A stretch of 64,000 nt of DNA. It comes from Tardiphaga sp. 709 (lineage in GTDB: Bacteria; Pseudomonadota; Alphaproteobacteria; Rhizobiales; Xanthobacteraceae). The notes under the pieces were generated by a model, which did not search any database, was not told the origin of the DNA, and saw only the letters and a list, made by a program, of their open reading frames with translations. Each line of letters starts with the position of its first letter. Positions within the stretch are counted from its first letter, which is position 1. Position numbers and translations under genes: made by a program. Of the stretch, positions 50,758-60,209 are shown piece by piece. The stretch is taken from the NCBI RefSeq assembly GCF_032401055.1, contig NZ_CP135529.1:6195764-6259763 (forward strand), written 5' to 3'.

Positions 50758-51039
50758 TTAGTAGTAGCCGTAGCTGCGATAGTAGCGCGGACCGCCATAA
50801 TAGCCGTCGCCGTAACCATAGCGCGGACCATAGGCATAACGCGGGCCGTAATGGCGCGGGCCATAACCATATCCGTAACCGGGGCCGTAAGCGCCATAGG
50901 CACCGGCTGCCAATGCGCCGGCTGCAATGCCGAGTCCGATAGCGGCGCCGCGGCCGCCACGGGCCTCAGCGGGTTTCGATGCGATCGACGCCGCGCCGAC
51001 GGCAGCGACGGTGGCAAGAATAAGTGCTGTCTTCTTCAT
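50758..51039 (-). CDS. Secreted Gly/Tyr-rich protein (93 aa)
   Basis: A 93-residue protein with signal peptide (MKKTALILATVAAVGAASI) and a mature part of Gly, Tyr, Pro and Arg (GYGYGYGPRHYGPRYAYGPRYG). Similar low-complexity secreted proteins are frequent in rhizobia. The ATG follows AGGAGAA. Function unknown, perhaps envelope-associated. Confidence 0.7.
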   Translation of the reverse strand: MKKTALILATVAAVGAASIASKPAEARGGRGAAIGLGIAAGALAAGAYGAYGPGYGYGYGPRHYGPRYAYGPRYGYGDGYYGGPRYYRSYGYY

Positions 51040-51385
51040 GCTACTTCTCCTTCGTGTCGGGAAGTCAACGTGTCGGTGTTTTGAAGGTTCAGTTCCAATT
51101 CATGGCATATCGACCACAAATTTTGCCGCGATGGGGGAACGAATGATGTCGCTCGATCAGCGAGCGGCGTTCAGCGTTACGCGTTTCAACCCAAAGCGAC
51201 ATGCGCGTGCAGCGTCGATCATCTCGCAGCTTATGCGGGTCCAGAAAAAGATAATGGCCCGGAGCGAACTCCGAGCCATCAAACGCAGACGTACATCCGG
51301 TCTGCGCTTCCTTGACTCCACAGTGAGTCGAGAAGGTTAATAAATGTCTAACGATGATGCGTGACGGCATGATGACCGATCTCGG
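51040..51385. other. Gap of 346 bp: small hairpins only
   Basis: No supported gene. An imperfect hairpin at about 51254-51279 (ATGGC...GCCAT) and the palindrome ATGACCGATCTCGGTCAT at 51372-51389 may be terminators. Confidence 0.35.
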
Positions 51386-51556
51386 TCATCCCGTTGGGCC
51401 TTCGACTTCCTTGTGATCCTTATCGGGCATGACGCCGCTGCCAGGCGTCTTGTCCTCGTCGGTCAGTTCCGGCTTGTCGTGCGGGCCAGCCGGCGAAATC
51501 TTCTGATCGGACTTCGGCTGCTTGTCGAAGGCGCGATTCTTTGTTTGCTGTGTCAT
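51386..51556 (-). CDS. Hydrophilic small protein (56 aa)
   Basis: From ATG 51556 a 56-residue, highly polar protein (TKNRAFDKQPKSDQKISPAG, ending KDHKEVEGPTG), probably disordered. Starts upstream have no ribosome site. Similar stress-type small proteins exist in rhizobia. Function unknown. Confidence 0.5.
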   Translation of the reverse strand: MTQQTKNRAFDKQPKSDQKISPAGPHDKPELTDEDKTPGSGVMPDKDHKEVEGPTG

Positions 51557-51740
51557 GCGAAGAGAACAGCTCAGTTCCTCGCATGTTCCCTGTGATGATG
51601 GATGTCCATCGCAAATCACAAGAGAATCGGGCACGGCTCGAACACGCGCGGGCCCTGTGTCGATGTGCTCATTTCGTGCGGAACCTTCCGGGCGGTAATG
51701 GCTTGTCCCGCGATACTTTTAAAGGAAGGAATAAATTGTC

Positions 51741-52001
51741 ATGATCAAGAAACTGGCTTTGCTGGCGGCTGCGGCCGTTCTCTATGTCGCAGCACCTGCA
51801 GGCCCCGCGTCTGCGCAGGGCATCAATGTGCAGATCGGCGGCGGTGGTTATCACCATCAGGATCGTGGCTATCATCGCGGTCATGGCTATCGCCAGAGCC
51901 GCGCCTATGTCCGCCGCGACTACGGTCGTCGCGACTACGGTCACCGCCATCACGGCTGGGATCGCGGCGGTTCGCGTACCAAGACTGTGATCGTTCGCTA
52001 A
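51741..52001 (+). CDS. Secreted Gly/His/Arg/Tyr-rich protein (86 aa)
   Basis: ATG 51741 follows AAGGAAGGA. The 86-residue protein has a signal peptide (LALLAAAAVLYVAAPAGPASA) and a mature part rich in Gly, His, Tyr and Arg (GGGGYHHQDRGYHRGHGYR). It resembles secreted low-complexity proteins of rhizobia; metal or envelope binding is possible but unproved. A terminator follows. Confidence 0.7.
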   Translation: MIKKLALLAAAAVLYVAAPAGPASAQGINVQIGGGGYHHQDRGYHRGHGYRQSRAYVRRDYGRRDYGHRHHGWDRGGSRTKTVIVR

Positions 52002-52023
52002 CGGACGTCAATGGTTTGAACGA

Positions 52024-52052
52024 AGCAGCCTCGCGCAAGCGGGGCTGTTTTC
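52024..52052 (+). terminator. Rho-independent terminator
   Basis: A 9-bp stem (CAGCCTCGC with GCGGGGCTG, one G-U) closes a small loop and is followed by TTTT. It follows the 86-aa gene and faces the convergent O-antigen ligase gene. Confidence 0.75.
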
Positions 52053-52065
52053 GTTTGTGAGCTTG

Positions 52066-53334
52066 TCAGACGCTGCCTGGTTGTCCGGACGCCGCACGCA
52101 ATTGCGCCGTGGCCATATATTGCTGCGTGGCGACGAACATGCCCCACATGATGCCGAGCATCATCCAGAAATGGCGCCAGTGGTCGGTGTCGATGATGAA
52201 AGCTTCGCCGACCGTGCCGAGATAGGCTGCGAACACCGCGAGATAAGCGCGCTGCCATGGCACGCGCACGAAAATGTAGCGGAAGCCGAGCAAGGCCGTG
52301 ATGAACACCAGCGCGGGATAGCACACGCCTGAAATCCAGCCGCCGGACATGAAGGCATTGAGATAGGAGTTGTGGGTGTCTTCCGGAAAGAAGCGCGTGA
52401 ATTGCAGCGGGCCGATGCCGAAGGGCAGATCGAGTGCCATCTGCGCGCCGAGAATATGCCGGCCGAAGCGCCCGAAGCGGCCTTCGTCATATTTCTGATC
52501 GAACGAGGCCCGCTGCTTGAACATGTCGGCGATGAAGTCGAACTGCAGCAGGATCACGATCACCAGCGCCACGACGGCGACGGCCGCCAGCGCCATGATG
52601 ATGATGCGCGAGCGCTGTTTGTTGGACTGGCTGGTCAGCACCATCAGCATCAGCATGAAGGCCGAGGTGATCGCCAGCAGGCCCCAGGCAGCGCGGGAGA
52701 AGGCGAGCAGGACAGCGAGCGCAATGACGCCGAGCGCAATGGCGCTGCGGAGCGAGCGGCCGAAACCGTCGCTGACGACGCTCTGCAGGCAGAACAGCGC
52801 CGGCAGCACCAGGAACGCACCCAGCACGTTGGGATCCTTGAAGGTGCCGGAGGCGCGGCCGTAGAGCGTGAACATCTCCGCGCCGGGGATCAGATGCAGA
52901 TAGCCCAGGATGCCGGCCAGCGATGCCACCAGCGCGCCGACGATCAGGCCGCGGCGCAAGAGATCGATGCGCGCCAGCGTGTCCTTGGACATCACCAGCG
53001 CGACGAAGATCGCCATGATGGCCATGTACCAGGAGGTCAGGATCCAGTTCACGATCGGCGCCTTGTCGAGCAGATAGGCCGCGCAGATCGTGTAACCGAG
53101 ATTGACCAGGAACAGCATGAGCAGCAGCGGCATGAACACCAGCCGCATGCGCAGGCCCGACGCGAAGAATACGACCATCGCCGTGAGCGTGGCGATCTCG
53201 AAGGGGCTGGGCTCGATGAAGACGATGGCGCCGCCAAAGCCCATCGCCCACAGCAGCGCGCGCTGCAGCGTTACCACGGCGGGAGGCGCCGCGGGCGAGG
53301 CGATGTAATGATCGGCCGAGGCGTGAGTGCTCAT
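52066..53334 (-). CDS. O-antigen ligase / Wzy-type membrane protein
   Basis: A 422-residue protein with about ten membrane helices and a periplasmic loop near the C-terminal third (FGIGPLQFTRFFPEDTHNSYLNAFMSGG). These marks fit the O-antigen ligase/polymerase superfamily (PF04932), which links or polymerises lipid-bound sugar units on the outer face of the inner membrane. It lies 56 bp after the priming glucosyltransferase gene in the same direction. Ligase versus polymerase cannot be told here. Confidence 0.85.
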   Translation of the reverse strand: MSTHASADHYIASPAAPPAVVTLQRALLWAMGFGGAIVFIEPSPFEIATLTAMVVFFASGLRMRLVFMPLLLMLFLVNLGYTICAAYLLDKAPIVNWILTSWYMAIMAIFVALVMSKDTLARIDLLRRGLIVGALVASLAGILGYLHLIPGAEMFTLYGRASGTFKDPNVLGAFLVLPALFCLQSVVSDGFGRSLRSAIALGVIALAVLLAFSRAAWGLLAITSAFMLMLMVLTSQSNKQRSRIIIMALAAVAVVALVIVILLQFDFIADMFKQRASFDQKYDEGRFGRFGRHILGAQMALDLPFGIGPLQFTRFFPEDTHNSYLNAFMSGGWISGVCYPALVFITALLGFRYIFVRVPWQRAYLAVFAAYLGTVGEAFIIDTDHWRHFWMMLGIMWGMFVATQQYMATAQLRAASGQPGSV

Positions 53335-53390
53335 CGTGGCATCACTCTACGCAGGCAGGGTTGACGAGAGGTGTAAGGCAGAGGCCTGCC

Positions 53391-54905
53391 TCAATACGCG
53401 TTCTCGTTCTTGGTCAGCATTGAAACCGGCGTTTTCAGCATGATGTAGACGTCGAACAGCACTGACCAGTTCTCGATGTAGTAGAGATCGAACTCGACGC
53501 GCTTCTGCAATTTCTCCTCGCTGTCGACTTCTCCGCGCCAGCCATTGACCTGCGCCCAGCCGGTGATGCCGGGCTTGACGCGGTGGCGAGCGAAATAGCC
53601 GTCGACCGCCTCGTCCAGCAGTTGGCTCTGCACCCGCTGCTGAACGGCGTGGGGGCGGGGGCCGACCAGCGACAGGTTGTTCTTGAACACCACGTTGAAC
53701 AGCTGCGGCAATTCGTCGATGGAGGATTTGCGGATGAAGCGGCCAACGCGGGTGACGCGCTTGTCGCCCTTGGTCACGACGGTCTTGGCCAGCGGGTCGG
53801 CCTGGTCGTGATACAGTGAGCGAAACTTGAAGACATCGATGCGCTCGTTGTTGAAGCCGAAGCGCTTCTGCCGGAACAGCACCGGGCCGGGGCTGTCGAG
53901 CTTGATGGCGATGGCCACCAGCGCCATGAAGGGCAATGCAGCGAGCAGGATCAGGCCGCCGACGATATGGTCGAACAGCCACTTCATCACCAGATCCCAG
54001 TCGGTGATCGGCGCCTCGAACACGTCGAGGGTCGGCACCTTGCCCAAATAGGAATAGGAGCGCGGGCGGAAGCGCAGCTTGTTGGTATGCGCCGAGAGGC
54101 GGATATCCACCGGCAGCACCCACAGCTTCTTCAGCATTTCCAGAATGCGCGTCTCGGCCGAGATCGGCAGCGCGAACAGCACGAGATCGACGCGGGTGCG
54201 CCGCGCGAATTCGATGATGTCATCGACCTTGCCGAGCTTCGGCGCGCCCGAGATCGTGTCCATCGAGCGCTTGTCGTTACGGTCGTCGAACACGCCAAGG
54301 ATCTGGATGTCGGAATCCTCTTGCGCATTGAGGTCCCTGATCAGCGTCTCGCCATTGGAATCGGCGCCGACGATGATGGTGCGGCGGTCGAGCCGCCCCT
54401 GATGCGCCCAGCGCTTGATCAGCGCGCGCACGACGGCACGTTCCGCGATCAGGGCGAACAGGCCGACGAAGAAGAATGAGGACAACCAGACGCGTGACAC
54501 CGCGCCGCCGACCTTGGCGAAGAACGAGACGCCGATGAACAGCAGGAACACGAAGGCCCATGCCGACATCATGCGCGTGAGCTGCTTGATGTGGCCGCGG
54601 AAGACCTGCACCTGATAGATATCGGCAGATTGGAAACACACCACAGCAGCCGCCGCCATCGCTACGATCGCGGCGAAGTATTCCCATCTGAAGCCAGCTT
54701 CCGGCGCGACATAGATCAGGTTGAGCGCAATGCCGATGATGCTGAGCATCAGGAAATCGACGACGCGCACGACGCCGGTGATGACGACGGGCGAATAGGC
54801 GGCGCGCACCTTCTGATCGGCGACGGCGAGCGCCGCGGGCGTCAGTCTGCGACGACGTTCGAACCGGCGTTCGCCGGGCGCGTCCGTCGCGGCCGCGTCG
54901 ATCAT
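53391..54905 (-). CDS. Undecaprenyl-phosphate glucose phosphotransferase
   Basis: A 504-residue priming glycosyltransferase from ATG 54905 (an upstream TTG is less likely). N-terminal membrane helices (VVRVVDFLMLSIIGIALNLIYV), a CoA-binding-like nucleotide domain (RRTIIVGADSNGETLIRDL), then the conserved bacterial sugar transferase domain: KWLFDHIVGGLILLAALP, SPGPVLFRQKRFGFNNE, VFKFRSLYHD, RKSSIDELPQLFNVV, SLVGPRPHA, GITGWAQVNG. It moves glucose-1-P from UDP-glucose to the lipid carrier, the first step of EPS synthesis (ExoY/WcaJ type). Confidence 0.92.
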   Translation of the reverse strand: MIDAAATDAPGERRFERRRRLTPAALAVADQKVRAAYSPVVITGVVRVVDFLMLSIIGIALNLIYVAPEAGFRWEYFAAIVAMAAAAVVCFQSADIYQVQVFRGHIKQLTRMMSAWAFVFLLFIGVSFFAKVGGAVSRVWLSSFFFVGLFALIAERAVVRALIKRWAHQGRLDRRTIIVGADSNGETLIRDLNAQEDSDIQILGVFDDRNDKRSMDTISGAPKLGKVDDIIEFARRTRVDLVLFALPISAETRILEMLKKLWVLPVDIRLSAHTNKLRFRPRSYSYLGKVPTLDVFEAPITDWDLVMKWLFDHIVGGLILLAALPFMALVAIAIKLDSPGPVLFRQKRFGFNNERIDVFKFRSLYHDQADPLAKTVVTKGDKRVTRVGRFIRKSSIDELPQLFNVVFKNNLSLVGPRPHAVQQRVQSQLLDEAVDGYFARHRVKPGITGWAQVNGWRGEVDSEEKLQKRVEFDLYYIENWSVLFDVYIMLKTPVSMLTKNENAY

Positions 54906-55037
54906 TGAGCGTGCGTTGATCGGGTCCAAGGTGAAATGTCCGTTGTTGCGCTGGCATGCGATGTCGCACGTCAAGCCTACCGCTTTTCGTGAGAATTACC
55001 GGACAAATCGGAAGATTTGGTTACAGGTTAAGGAGAG

Positions 55038-56186
55038 TTAACGTTTCGCAAATGCGCTGCGGTAGCCTTCGATGACCCCCTCGACCATCGCATCCTGCGA
55101 GAAATGTTCCGCGATGCGCTCACGGAGCAATTGTGCACGCGCGCGCGCAGCGGCGATGTCATCGAGAGCAGTTTTGATCGCCGCGGCCATGGCATCGACA
55201 TTGTTGGACTGGAACAAGGCGGAGGTGTGCGACCCGAAGATTTCCGGAATGCCGCCCACATTGGCGGCGATCATCGGAATGCCGGCAGCGGCGGCCTCGA
55301 TCACGACATAGGGCATCGAGTCGCCGCGCGATGGAACCACCAGCAGGCGTCCTTTCGAAAAGCCGTAACGCGGTTTGACGTGACCGATGAAGCGTACGGC
55401 GTCGGTGAGACCGAGGCGCGCAATCTGAGCCTTCAATGCGTTGGTCTCTTCGCCGTCGCCGCCCAGCGTCAGGGTGACGGGCTGGCCGTCGGCACGCAGG
55501 CGCGCGATGGCATCGACCAGCAGATCGGCGCCCTTGATGCGGCGGAACTCGCCGACATAGCAGACATCGGTGGCGTCATCGGCAGGCTCGACGGGATCGA
55601 ATTCGCCCGATGTCACGCCGTTGAACACGCATTTCACGAGGCCTGACGGCGTGCCGATCATGCGCTGATAGGTGTCGCGGGCGAAGGCGCTCTCGAACAG
55701 GAACAGTTCGGTGCGGTTCATCAGCGCGCGCTCGAGGCGGCTGTAGAAGGCGCCTTTCGCCGTATTTTGCGGATAATGCAGCGAACCGCCATGCGGCGTG
55801 TAGATGCGTATGACGTTGTTCGACTTTGCCTTCAGGCGCACGAAGGCGCCGGCCTTGGCGCCATGGCCGTGCAGCACGTCGGGCTTCAGCCGGCTGACGA
55901 GGCGCATGAACTGCATCCAGACCAGCACGTCGCCCGGATGTGGTTCGCGATGGATCGGCAGGCGATAGGTGCCCAGCTTCAGCCGCGGGGCGATCTCGGC
56001 CAGTGCATCGCGCGCACGGTCGCCGCCAGTGAGGCTGTCGGCGACGATGCCGACTTCATGGCCGCGATCGGCCTGTCCGTTGGCGACATCGATGATATGG
56101 CGAAAGATGCCGCCGACCGGCGCGCGGACAGCGTGCAGGATGCGAAGCGGCGTGTCCGAAGGTGCGCTCATGATCAGAATCGGCAT
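55038..56186 (-). CDS. Glycosyltransferase family 4
   Basis: A retaining GT4-type glycosyltransferase of about 382 residues. It has the Rossmann pair: first domain LRILHAVRAPVGGIFRHIIDVA; second with VCYVGEFRRIKGADLLVDAI, TLTLGGDGEE, VRFIGHVKPR and the E-x7-E donor site near DSMPYVVIEAAAAGIPMIA. The start may be 56186 or 56171. It adds a sugar to the growing EPS unit; donor unknown. It belongs to the minus-strand part of the cluster, divergent from the Wzz-type gene. Confidence 0.9.
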   Translation of the reverse strand: MPILIMSAPSDTPLRILHAVRAPVGGIFRHIIDVANGQADRGHEVGIVADSLTGGDRARDALAEIAPRLKLGTYRLPIHREPHPGDVLVWMQFMRLVSRLKPDVLHGHGAKAGAFVRLKAKSNNVIRIYTPHGGSLHYPQNTAKGAFYSRLERALMNRTELFLFESAFARDTYQRMIGTPSGLVKCVFNGVTSGEFDPVEPADDATDVCYVGEFRRIKGADLLVDAIARLRADGQPVTLTLGGDGEETNALKAQIARLGLTDAVRFIGHVKPRYGFSKGRLLVVPSRGDSMPYVVIEAAAAGIPMIAANVGGIPEIFGSHTSALFQSNNVDAMAAAIKTALDDIAAARARAQLLRERIAEHFSQDAMVEGVIEGYRSAFAKR

Positions 56187-56403
56187 TCGCTGACGAGGAG
56201 GGCGTCGCCGGGAGCTGGGACGCACATCGGAAAATCCCTGAAGTAATTGAATCCAATAAGAGGCTTCGTCGTTAAAAAAACGTGTGGATTCAGGCTTCCG
56301 CTGCAACGTCCGGTATCAGCCTGCCAATTAACCGCGCGGCAACCTTAATCGTCTTTAATCGATTCCGTTGAGTAGACGCAGTGGCGTTTGGGTGGGGTAG
56401 GCG

Positions 56404-58707
56404 ATGCGTTTGGCATTCTGGCGTGCAGGCAAGGGCGATGCGTCGGTCGAACGGGCCATCAAGGCGCCAACCATGCCAAACCCGGCTTCTCGCAAAAATC
56501 CCGAGAAGAAAGCAGAGCGCGTAATCGCTGCGCCGGTGCCCGATCTTGGCGACCTCGATCTGCGCGCGCTGTGGCAGGCGCTTGTCCGTCGCAAGATGTG
56601 GATTCTCGTTCCGACGCTGATGGCGCTTGTCGGCTCACTCCTTATCGTCAACCTGATTACGCCGCGCTTCAAGTCCGAAGCGCGCATCCTGATCGACGGA
56701 CGTGAAAACGTTTTCCTGCGGCCGAGCGGCGAGCGCAACGAGGAGCGCACCTCGCTCGACGCGGAAGCCGTGACCAGCCAGGTGCAGCTGCTGCTGTCGC
56801 GCGATCTCGCCCGTGAGATCATCAAGAAGAACAAGCTTGCCGAGCGCCCGGAATTCGATCCGGTGTTGCAGGGCGCGCAGCCATGGCGGTCGCTGCTCGG
56901 CCTGATGGGCATTGGCCGCGATCCGTTCTCGATGACGCCTGAAGAACGCGTGCTCGATGCCTATTACGAGCGCCTGACGGCGTATGCGGTCGACAAGTCG
57001 CGCGTCATGGTCGTCGAATTCCAGTCGCGCGATCCCGAGCTTGCCGCGCGCGTCGCCAATTCCATCGCCGACGGCTATCTGGTGATGCAGCAGAACGCGC
57101 GGCAGAACCAGGCACGATCGGCCGGGCAATGGCTGTCCGGCGAGATCGATGACCTGCGCAAGAAGGTTGTCGAGGCGGAAGCGCGCGCGGAGGAATTCCG
57201 CTCCAAGTCCAGCCTGTTCATCGGCACCAACAATACGTCGCTCTCGAACCAGCAGCTCGGCGAGATCAACAGCCAGCTCAACAATGCACGCTCGCTGAAG
57301 TCCGATGCCGAATCGAAGGCGCGGCTCATCAAGGATATGCTGCAGACCGGCAAGCCGATTGAATTCTCGGAAGTGCTGAATTCCGACCTGATCCGCCGGC
57401 TGTCCGAGCAGCGCGTGACGCTGCGGGCGCAGCTCGCCGAACAGTCCTCGACGCTGCTCGACGCGCATCCGCGCATCAAGGAGCTGCGGGCGCAGCTTGG
57501 CGATCTCGACAAGCAATTGCGCGACGAAGCCGCAAAACTGTCGCGCATCTTCGAGAACGATGCGCGCATCGCCAGCGGCCGCGTCGATGGCCTCACCAAT
57601 AATCTCGAACAGCTGAAGCGCCAGGCAACATCCAGCAACGGACAGGATGTGCAGTTGCGGGCGCTGGAGCGCGAGGCGAGGGCGCAGCGCGATCTGCTCG
57701 AATCCTACCTGGCGAAATACCGCGAGGCGTCCACGCGTGAGAATATCGAGGCGGCACCGACCGATGGTCGCATCATCTCCCGCGCCATCGTCTCCAACAC
57801 GCCGGCCTATCCGAAGAAACTTCCGATCGTGCTGATCGCGACGCTTGCCACGCTGATGCTGACCGCCGGTGGCATCGTGACCAGCGAGCTGCTGCGCATG
57901 ACCGCGCCGCGCGGCGCTGCACCAATGGCGCCGGTCGCGCAGGCCCGCGCCACCGAGCCGGCGTTCAAGCCGTTCGTGGATCAGGTGCCTGCTGCCGTGC
58001 GTGAGCCGGAAACTGTCGTTGCACCGCCCATCGTGCCGGAGCCCGCGCCCGTTGCCGCGCCGCAGCCCGTGGTGCGCGACACCCATCCCGAGTTGGCAGC
58101 TGGCGTGAGCGAGATCGAGCAGCTTGCGCAGGAATTTCGTGCGGCTGGAAAATCGGCGCGCAAGATCACGATCCTCGGCACCGGCCATAACGACAACATC
58201 GCGCTCACCGCGTTGACCCTGTCGCGCATCCTGTCGCGCGATGCGAAAGTCGTTCTGGTCGATCTGGCCTCGTCATCGCCGACGCTGGAAGCCGTGTCGA
58301 ACGATCCGCGTGCACCCGGACTGGCGGAGCTGATGCTGGGCGAGGCCTCGTTCGGCCAGGTCATCACCAAGGACCGGATGTCGGGCCTGCATATGGTGGC
58401 GGCCGGCCGCGCCGGCGCCGATCGTTCGCTGTTGCAGTCGCCGCGCCTGACCATGGCGCTGGACGCGCTGCTGCGCGTCTATGATCACGTGCTGCTGGAT
58501 GCCGGCACCGCGGCCGATCTGCCGGCGGGACTTCTGACCGATCAGGCCCGCGCCGTGGTGGTGCCGGAAGTGACCATGAGCATGGATGCGCGCGAACTGA
58601 TGGCCGAACAGCTCAAGGCCGTGGGTTTCGCCGATGTGAAGATGTTGCGCTCAACGCCGCCGGCCAACGACCCGGTCGGGCCCGGCGGCCGCGTGTTTGC
58701 GGCGTAA
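56404..58707 (+). CDS. Wzz/GumC-type exopolysaccharide transport protein with degenerate kinase domain
   Basis: A 767-residue polysaccharide co-polymerase fused to a BY-kinase-like domain. A first membrane helix (MWILVPTLMALVGSLLIVNLI), a Wzz domain with long coiled coils (VVEAEARAEEFRSKSS, LRALEREARAQRDLLESYLAKYREAS), a second membrane helix (PIVLIATLATLMLTAGGIV), and a cytoplasmic Rossmann domain. The expected Walker A (Gly-Lys-Ser/Thr) is replaced by TGHNDNIALTA, and no Tyr-rich tail exists, so it is likely not a kinase. It sets chain length or gates export. Confidence 0.88.
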   Translation: MRLAFWRAGKGDASVERAIKAPTMPNPASRKNPEKKAERVIAAPVPDLGDLDLRALWQALVRRKMWILVPTLMALVGSLLIVNLITPRFKSEARILIDGRENVFLRPSGERNEERTSLDAEAVTSQVQLLLSRDLAREIIKKNKLAERPEFDPVLQGAQPWRSLLGLMGIGRDPFSMTPEERVLDAYYERLTAYAVDKSRVMVVEFQSRDPELAARVANSIADGYLVMQQNARQNQARSAGQWLSGEIDDLRKKVVEAEARAEEFRSKSSLFIGTNNTSLSNQQLGEINSQLNNARSLKSDAESKARLIKDMLQTGKPIEFSEVLNSDLIRRLSEQRVTLRAQLAEQSSTLLDAHPRIKELRAQLGDLDKQLRDEAAKLSRIFENDARIASGRVDGLTNNLEQLKRQATSSNGQDVQLRALEREARAQRDLLESYLAKYREASTRENIEAAPTDGRIISRAIVSNTPAYPKKLPIVLIATLATLMLTAGGIVTSELLRMTAPRGAAPMAPVAQARATEPAFKPFVDQVPAAVREPETVVAPPIVPEPAPVAAPQPVVRDTHPELAAGVSEIEQLAQEFRAAGKSARKITILGTGHNDNIALTALTLSRILSRDAKVVLVDLASSSPTLEAVSNDPRAPGLAELMLGEASFGQVITKDRMSGLHMVAAGRAGADRSLLQSPRLTMALDALLRVYDHVLLDAGTAADLPAGLLTDQARAVVVPEVTMSMDARELMAEQLKAVGFADVKMLRSTPPANDPVGPGGRVFAA

Positions 58708-58711
58708 TACT

Positions 58712-58890
58712 CACTTACCTCGCCCCGCCTAGCGAAGCTTCGCTTCGCCGGGCGGGGAGAGGTCGGATTGCGAGCGTAGCGAGTAATCCGGGTGAGGGGG
58801 AGTTCGTGAGGTTCACTGGCCGCCCCTCACCCGAAACCTTCGCTTCGCTCTGGTTTCGACCTCTCCCCGCAAGCGGGGAGAGGTAAGGAC
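58712..58890. repeat. Palindromic intergenic repeat (REP/BOX-like)
   Basis: Several inverted GC-rich arms: CCTCTCCCCGC/GCGGGGAGAGG at 58860-58883 is a perfect 11-bp stem, and a similar one lies at 58718-58763. The style is that of interspersed palindromic repeats in Bradyrhizobium-type genomes. It separates the convergent Wzz and FemAB-type genes and can terminate both. Confidence 0.75.
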
Positions 58891-58901
58891 GGCCGAGCCT
58901 C

Positions 58902-60083
58902 CTACCGCTGAAACGCGTGGCGCAGCATCTGCGCCATCTGCAGCAGGGCTGGTGTCTGCTTCACGATCCGCTTGGCATGGGCGAAGGACGACAGGCCCAC
59001 GGCGCCGAGTCTGCCGCGCGTGGTGAGTGGCACGAAACTGTCGAAGATCGGCTCGTCATCCTTGCAGAACATCCGCTTATAGTCGTCGCCGCCGATACCG
59101 AGATCCAGCGAGGTCACACCGCGCTCGGCATAGGCATCGATGATAGTGCGCATCAGGATCAAGCCGGGGCTGTATTTCGCATTCTCGGACATGGTGTAGG
59201 TGTTGAACATCATCGAGAAGCGGTTGTCGTCGGCGACACCGGCGAACATCGCGATCACTTCCTCGTCGCATGCGAGCGCGTGGATATCGATGATGTAACC
59301 ATCCGCGCGGGGCGTCGTGCAGGCCTGGCGGATGAAGGCTTCGACGCCGGGCTCGGCGAAGACGTTGGGCAGGTTCTGTTCGGCCATGCGCAGTGGCTTG
59401 ATGGCGAAGAAGGCGTCGAGCACGCGCTTGACCTCGGCGTCCGACTTCGCATGCATGTAGCGATAGCCGGCAAGATTTCGGTACTTGCCTTCCTTGGTCT
59501 TGAGGCGCTTGCGGAACGAATTGCTGATCCGATCGGTCGCGGCTTCGTCGGGCACCATCTTCAGCACCGGGCAATCATTGGTCGAGGCCTGGCTCGGCAG
59601 CAGCGCGAGCGGATTGTCGATGCCGATCCAGCTTTTGGGCTGACGCACCAGCGCGAGGACGTCGACCGTCTCGGTGTGCTTTTGAATTCCCCGCAGCAGC
59701 GCGTCGATATCTGCTTTTGTCGCCTGCGCCGCGAAGTCGCGCCGGAACAGCGGCATGTTGAAGGTGACGTGCTTGCCGCCGAGATAGCCGGCGACGCGCA
59801 TGCCATTTTCGCGGCTGACGGCGAGCGGCAGCAACATCAGCGGCTGATGCGCGGCGTCATAGGCGACGACAATGAAGGGCTTCAGCCCTTCCTGGACGCC
59901 GATATGGGTCTGCCAGGCCGACTGGAAGTCGAAGCGCTGATAGGGCGTGGAGAGCTGTTCGGACGTCTCAAGGCTGCGCCAGATGGCTTCGGCGGCGCTG
60001 AAATCGCTGATTACATCGACGCGTGCGATGCGGCTCGCAGTTGCCATCGCCACAGGTGTTTCCATCACAGCAGCCATGGTCAT
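58902..60083 (-). CDS. GNAT/FemAB-type acyltransferase in the EPS cluster
   Basis: A 393-residue protein of the Acetyltransf_6/FemAB-like type: FDFQSAWQTHIGVQEGLKPFIVVAYDAAHQPLMLLPLAV, GYRYMHAKSDAEVKRVLDAFFAIKPLRM, and a C-terminal half with LALACDEEVIAMFAGVADDNRFSMMFNTYTMSENAKYSPGLILMRTIIDAYAERGVTSLDLGIGGDDYKRMF. Such proteins are linked to cellulose and EPS gene sets and probably acylate sugars or polymers. The start may be Met1, 3 or 7. Confidence 0.82.
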   Translation of the reverse strand: MTMAAVMETPVAMATASRIARVDVISDFSAAEAIWRSLETSEQLSTPYQRFDFQSAWQTHIGVQEGLKPFIVVAYDAAHQPLMLLPLAVSRENGMRVAGYLGGKHVTFNMPLFRRDFAAQATKADIDALLRGIQKHTETVDVLALVRQPKSWIGIDNPLALLPSQASTNDCPVLKMVPDEAATDRISNSFRKRLKTKEGKYRNLAGYRYMHAKSDAEVKRVLDAFFAIKPLRMAEQNLPNVFAEPGVEAFIRQACTTPRADGYIIDIHALACDEEVIAMFAGVADDNRFSMMFNTYTMSENAKYSPGLILMRTIIDAYAERGVTSLDLGIGGDDYKRMFCKDDEPIFDSFVPLTTRGRLGAVGLSSFAHAKRIVKQTPALLQMAQMLRHAFQR

Positions 60084-60209
60084 CGCGAGCCTGTTTTAGA
60101 TTTTGTTTAGATTTTCAGATTTGGGCCGACCTTTGCAAAGAAATGTCAACAAACAGTAATGACAATGGCCGACTGGCGAGAGGCATGACGCCGCTTGGGG
60201 GAATCTGCG

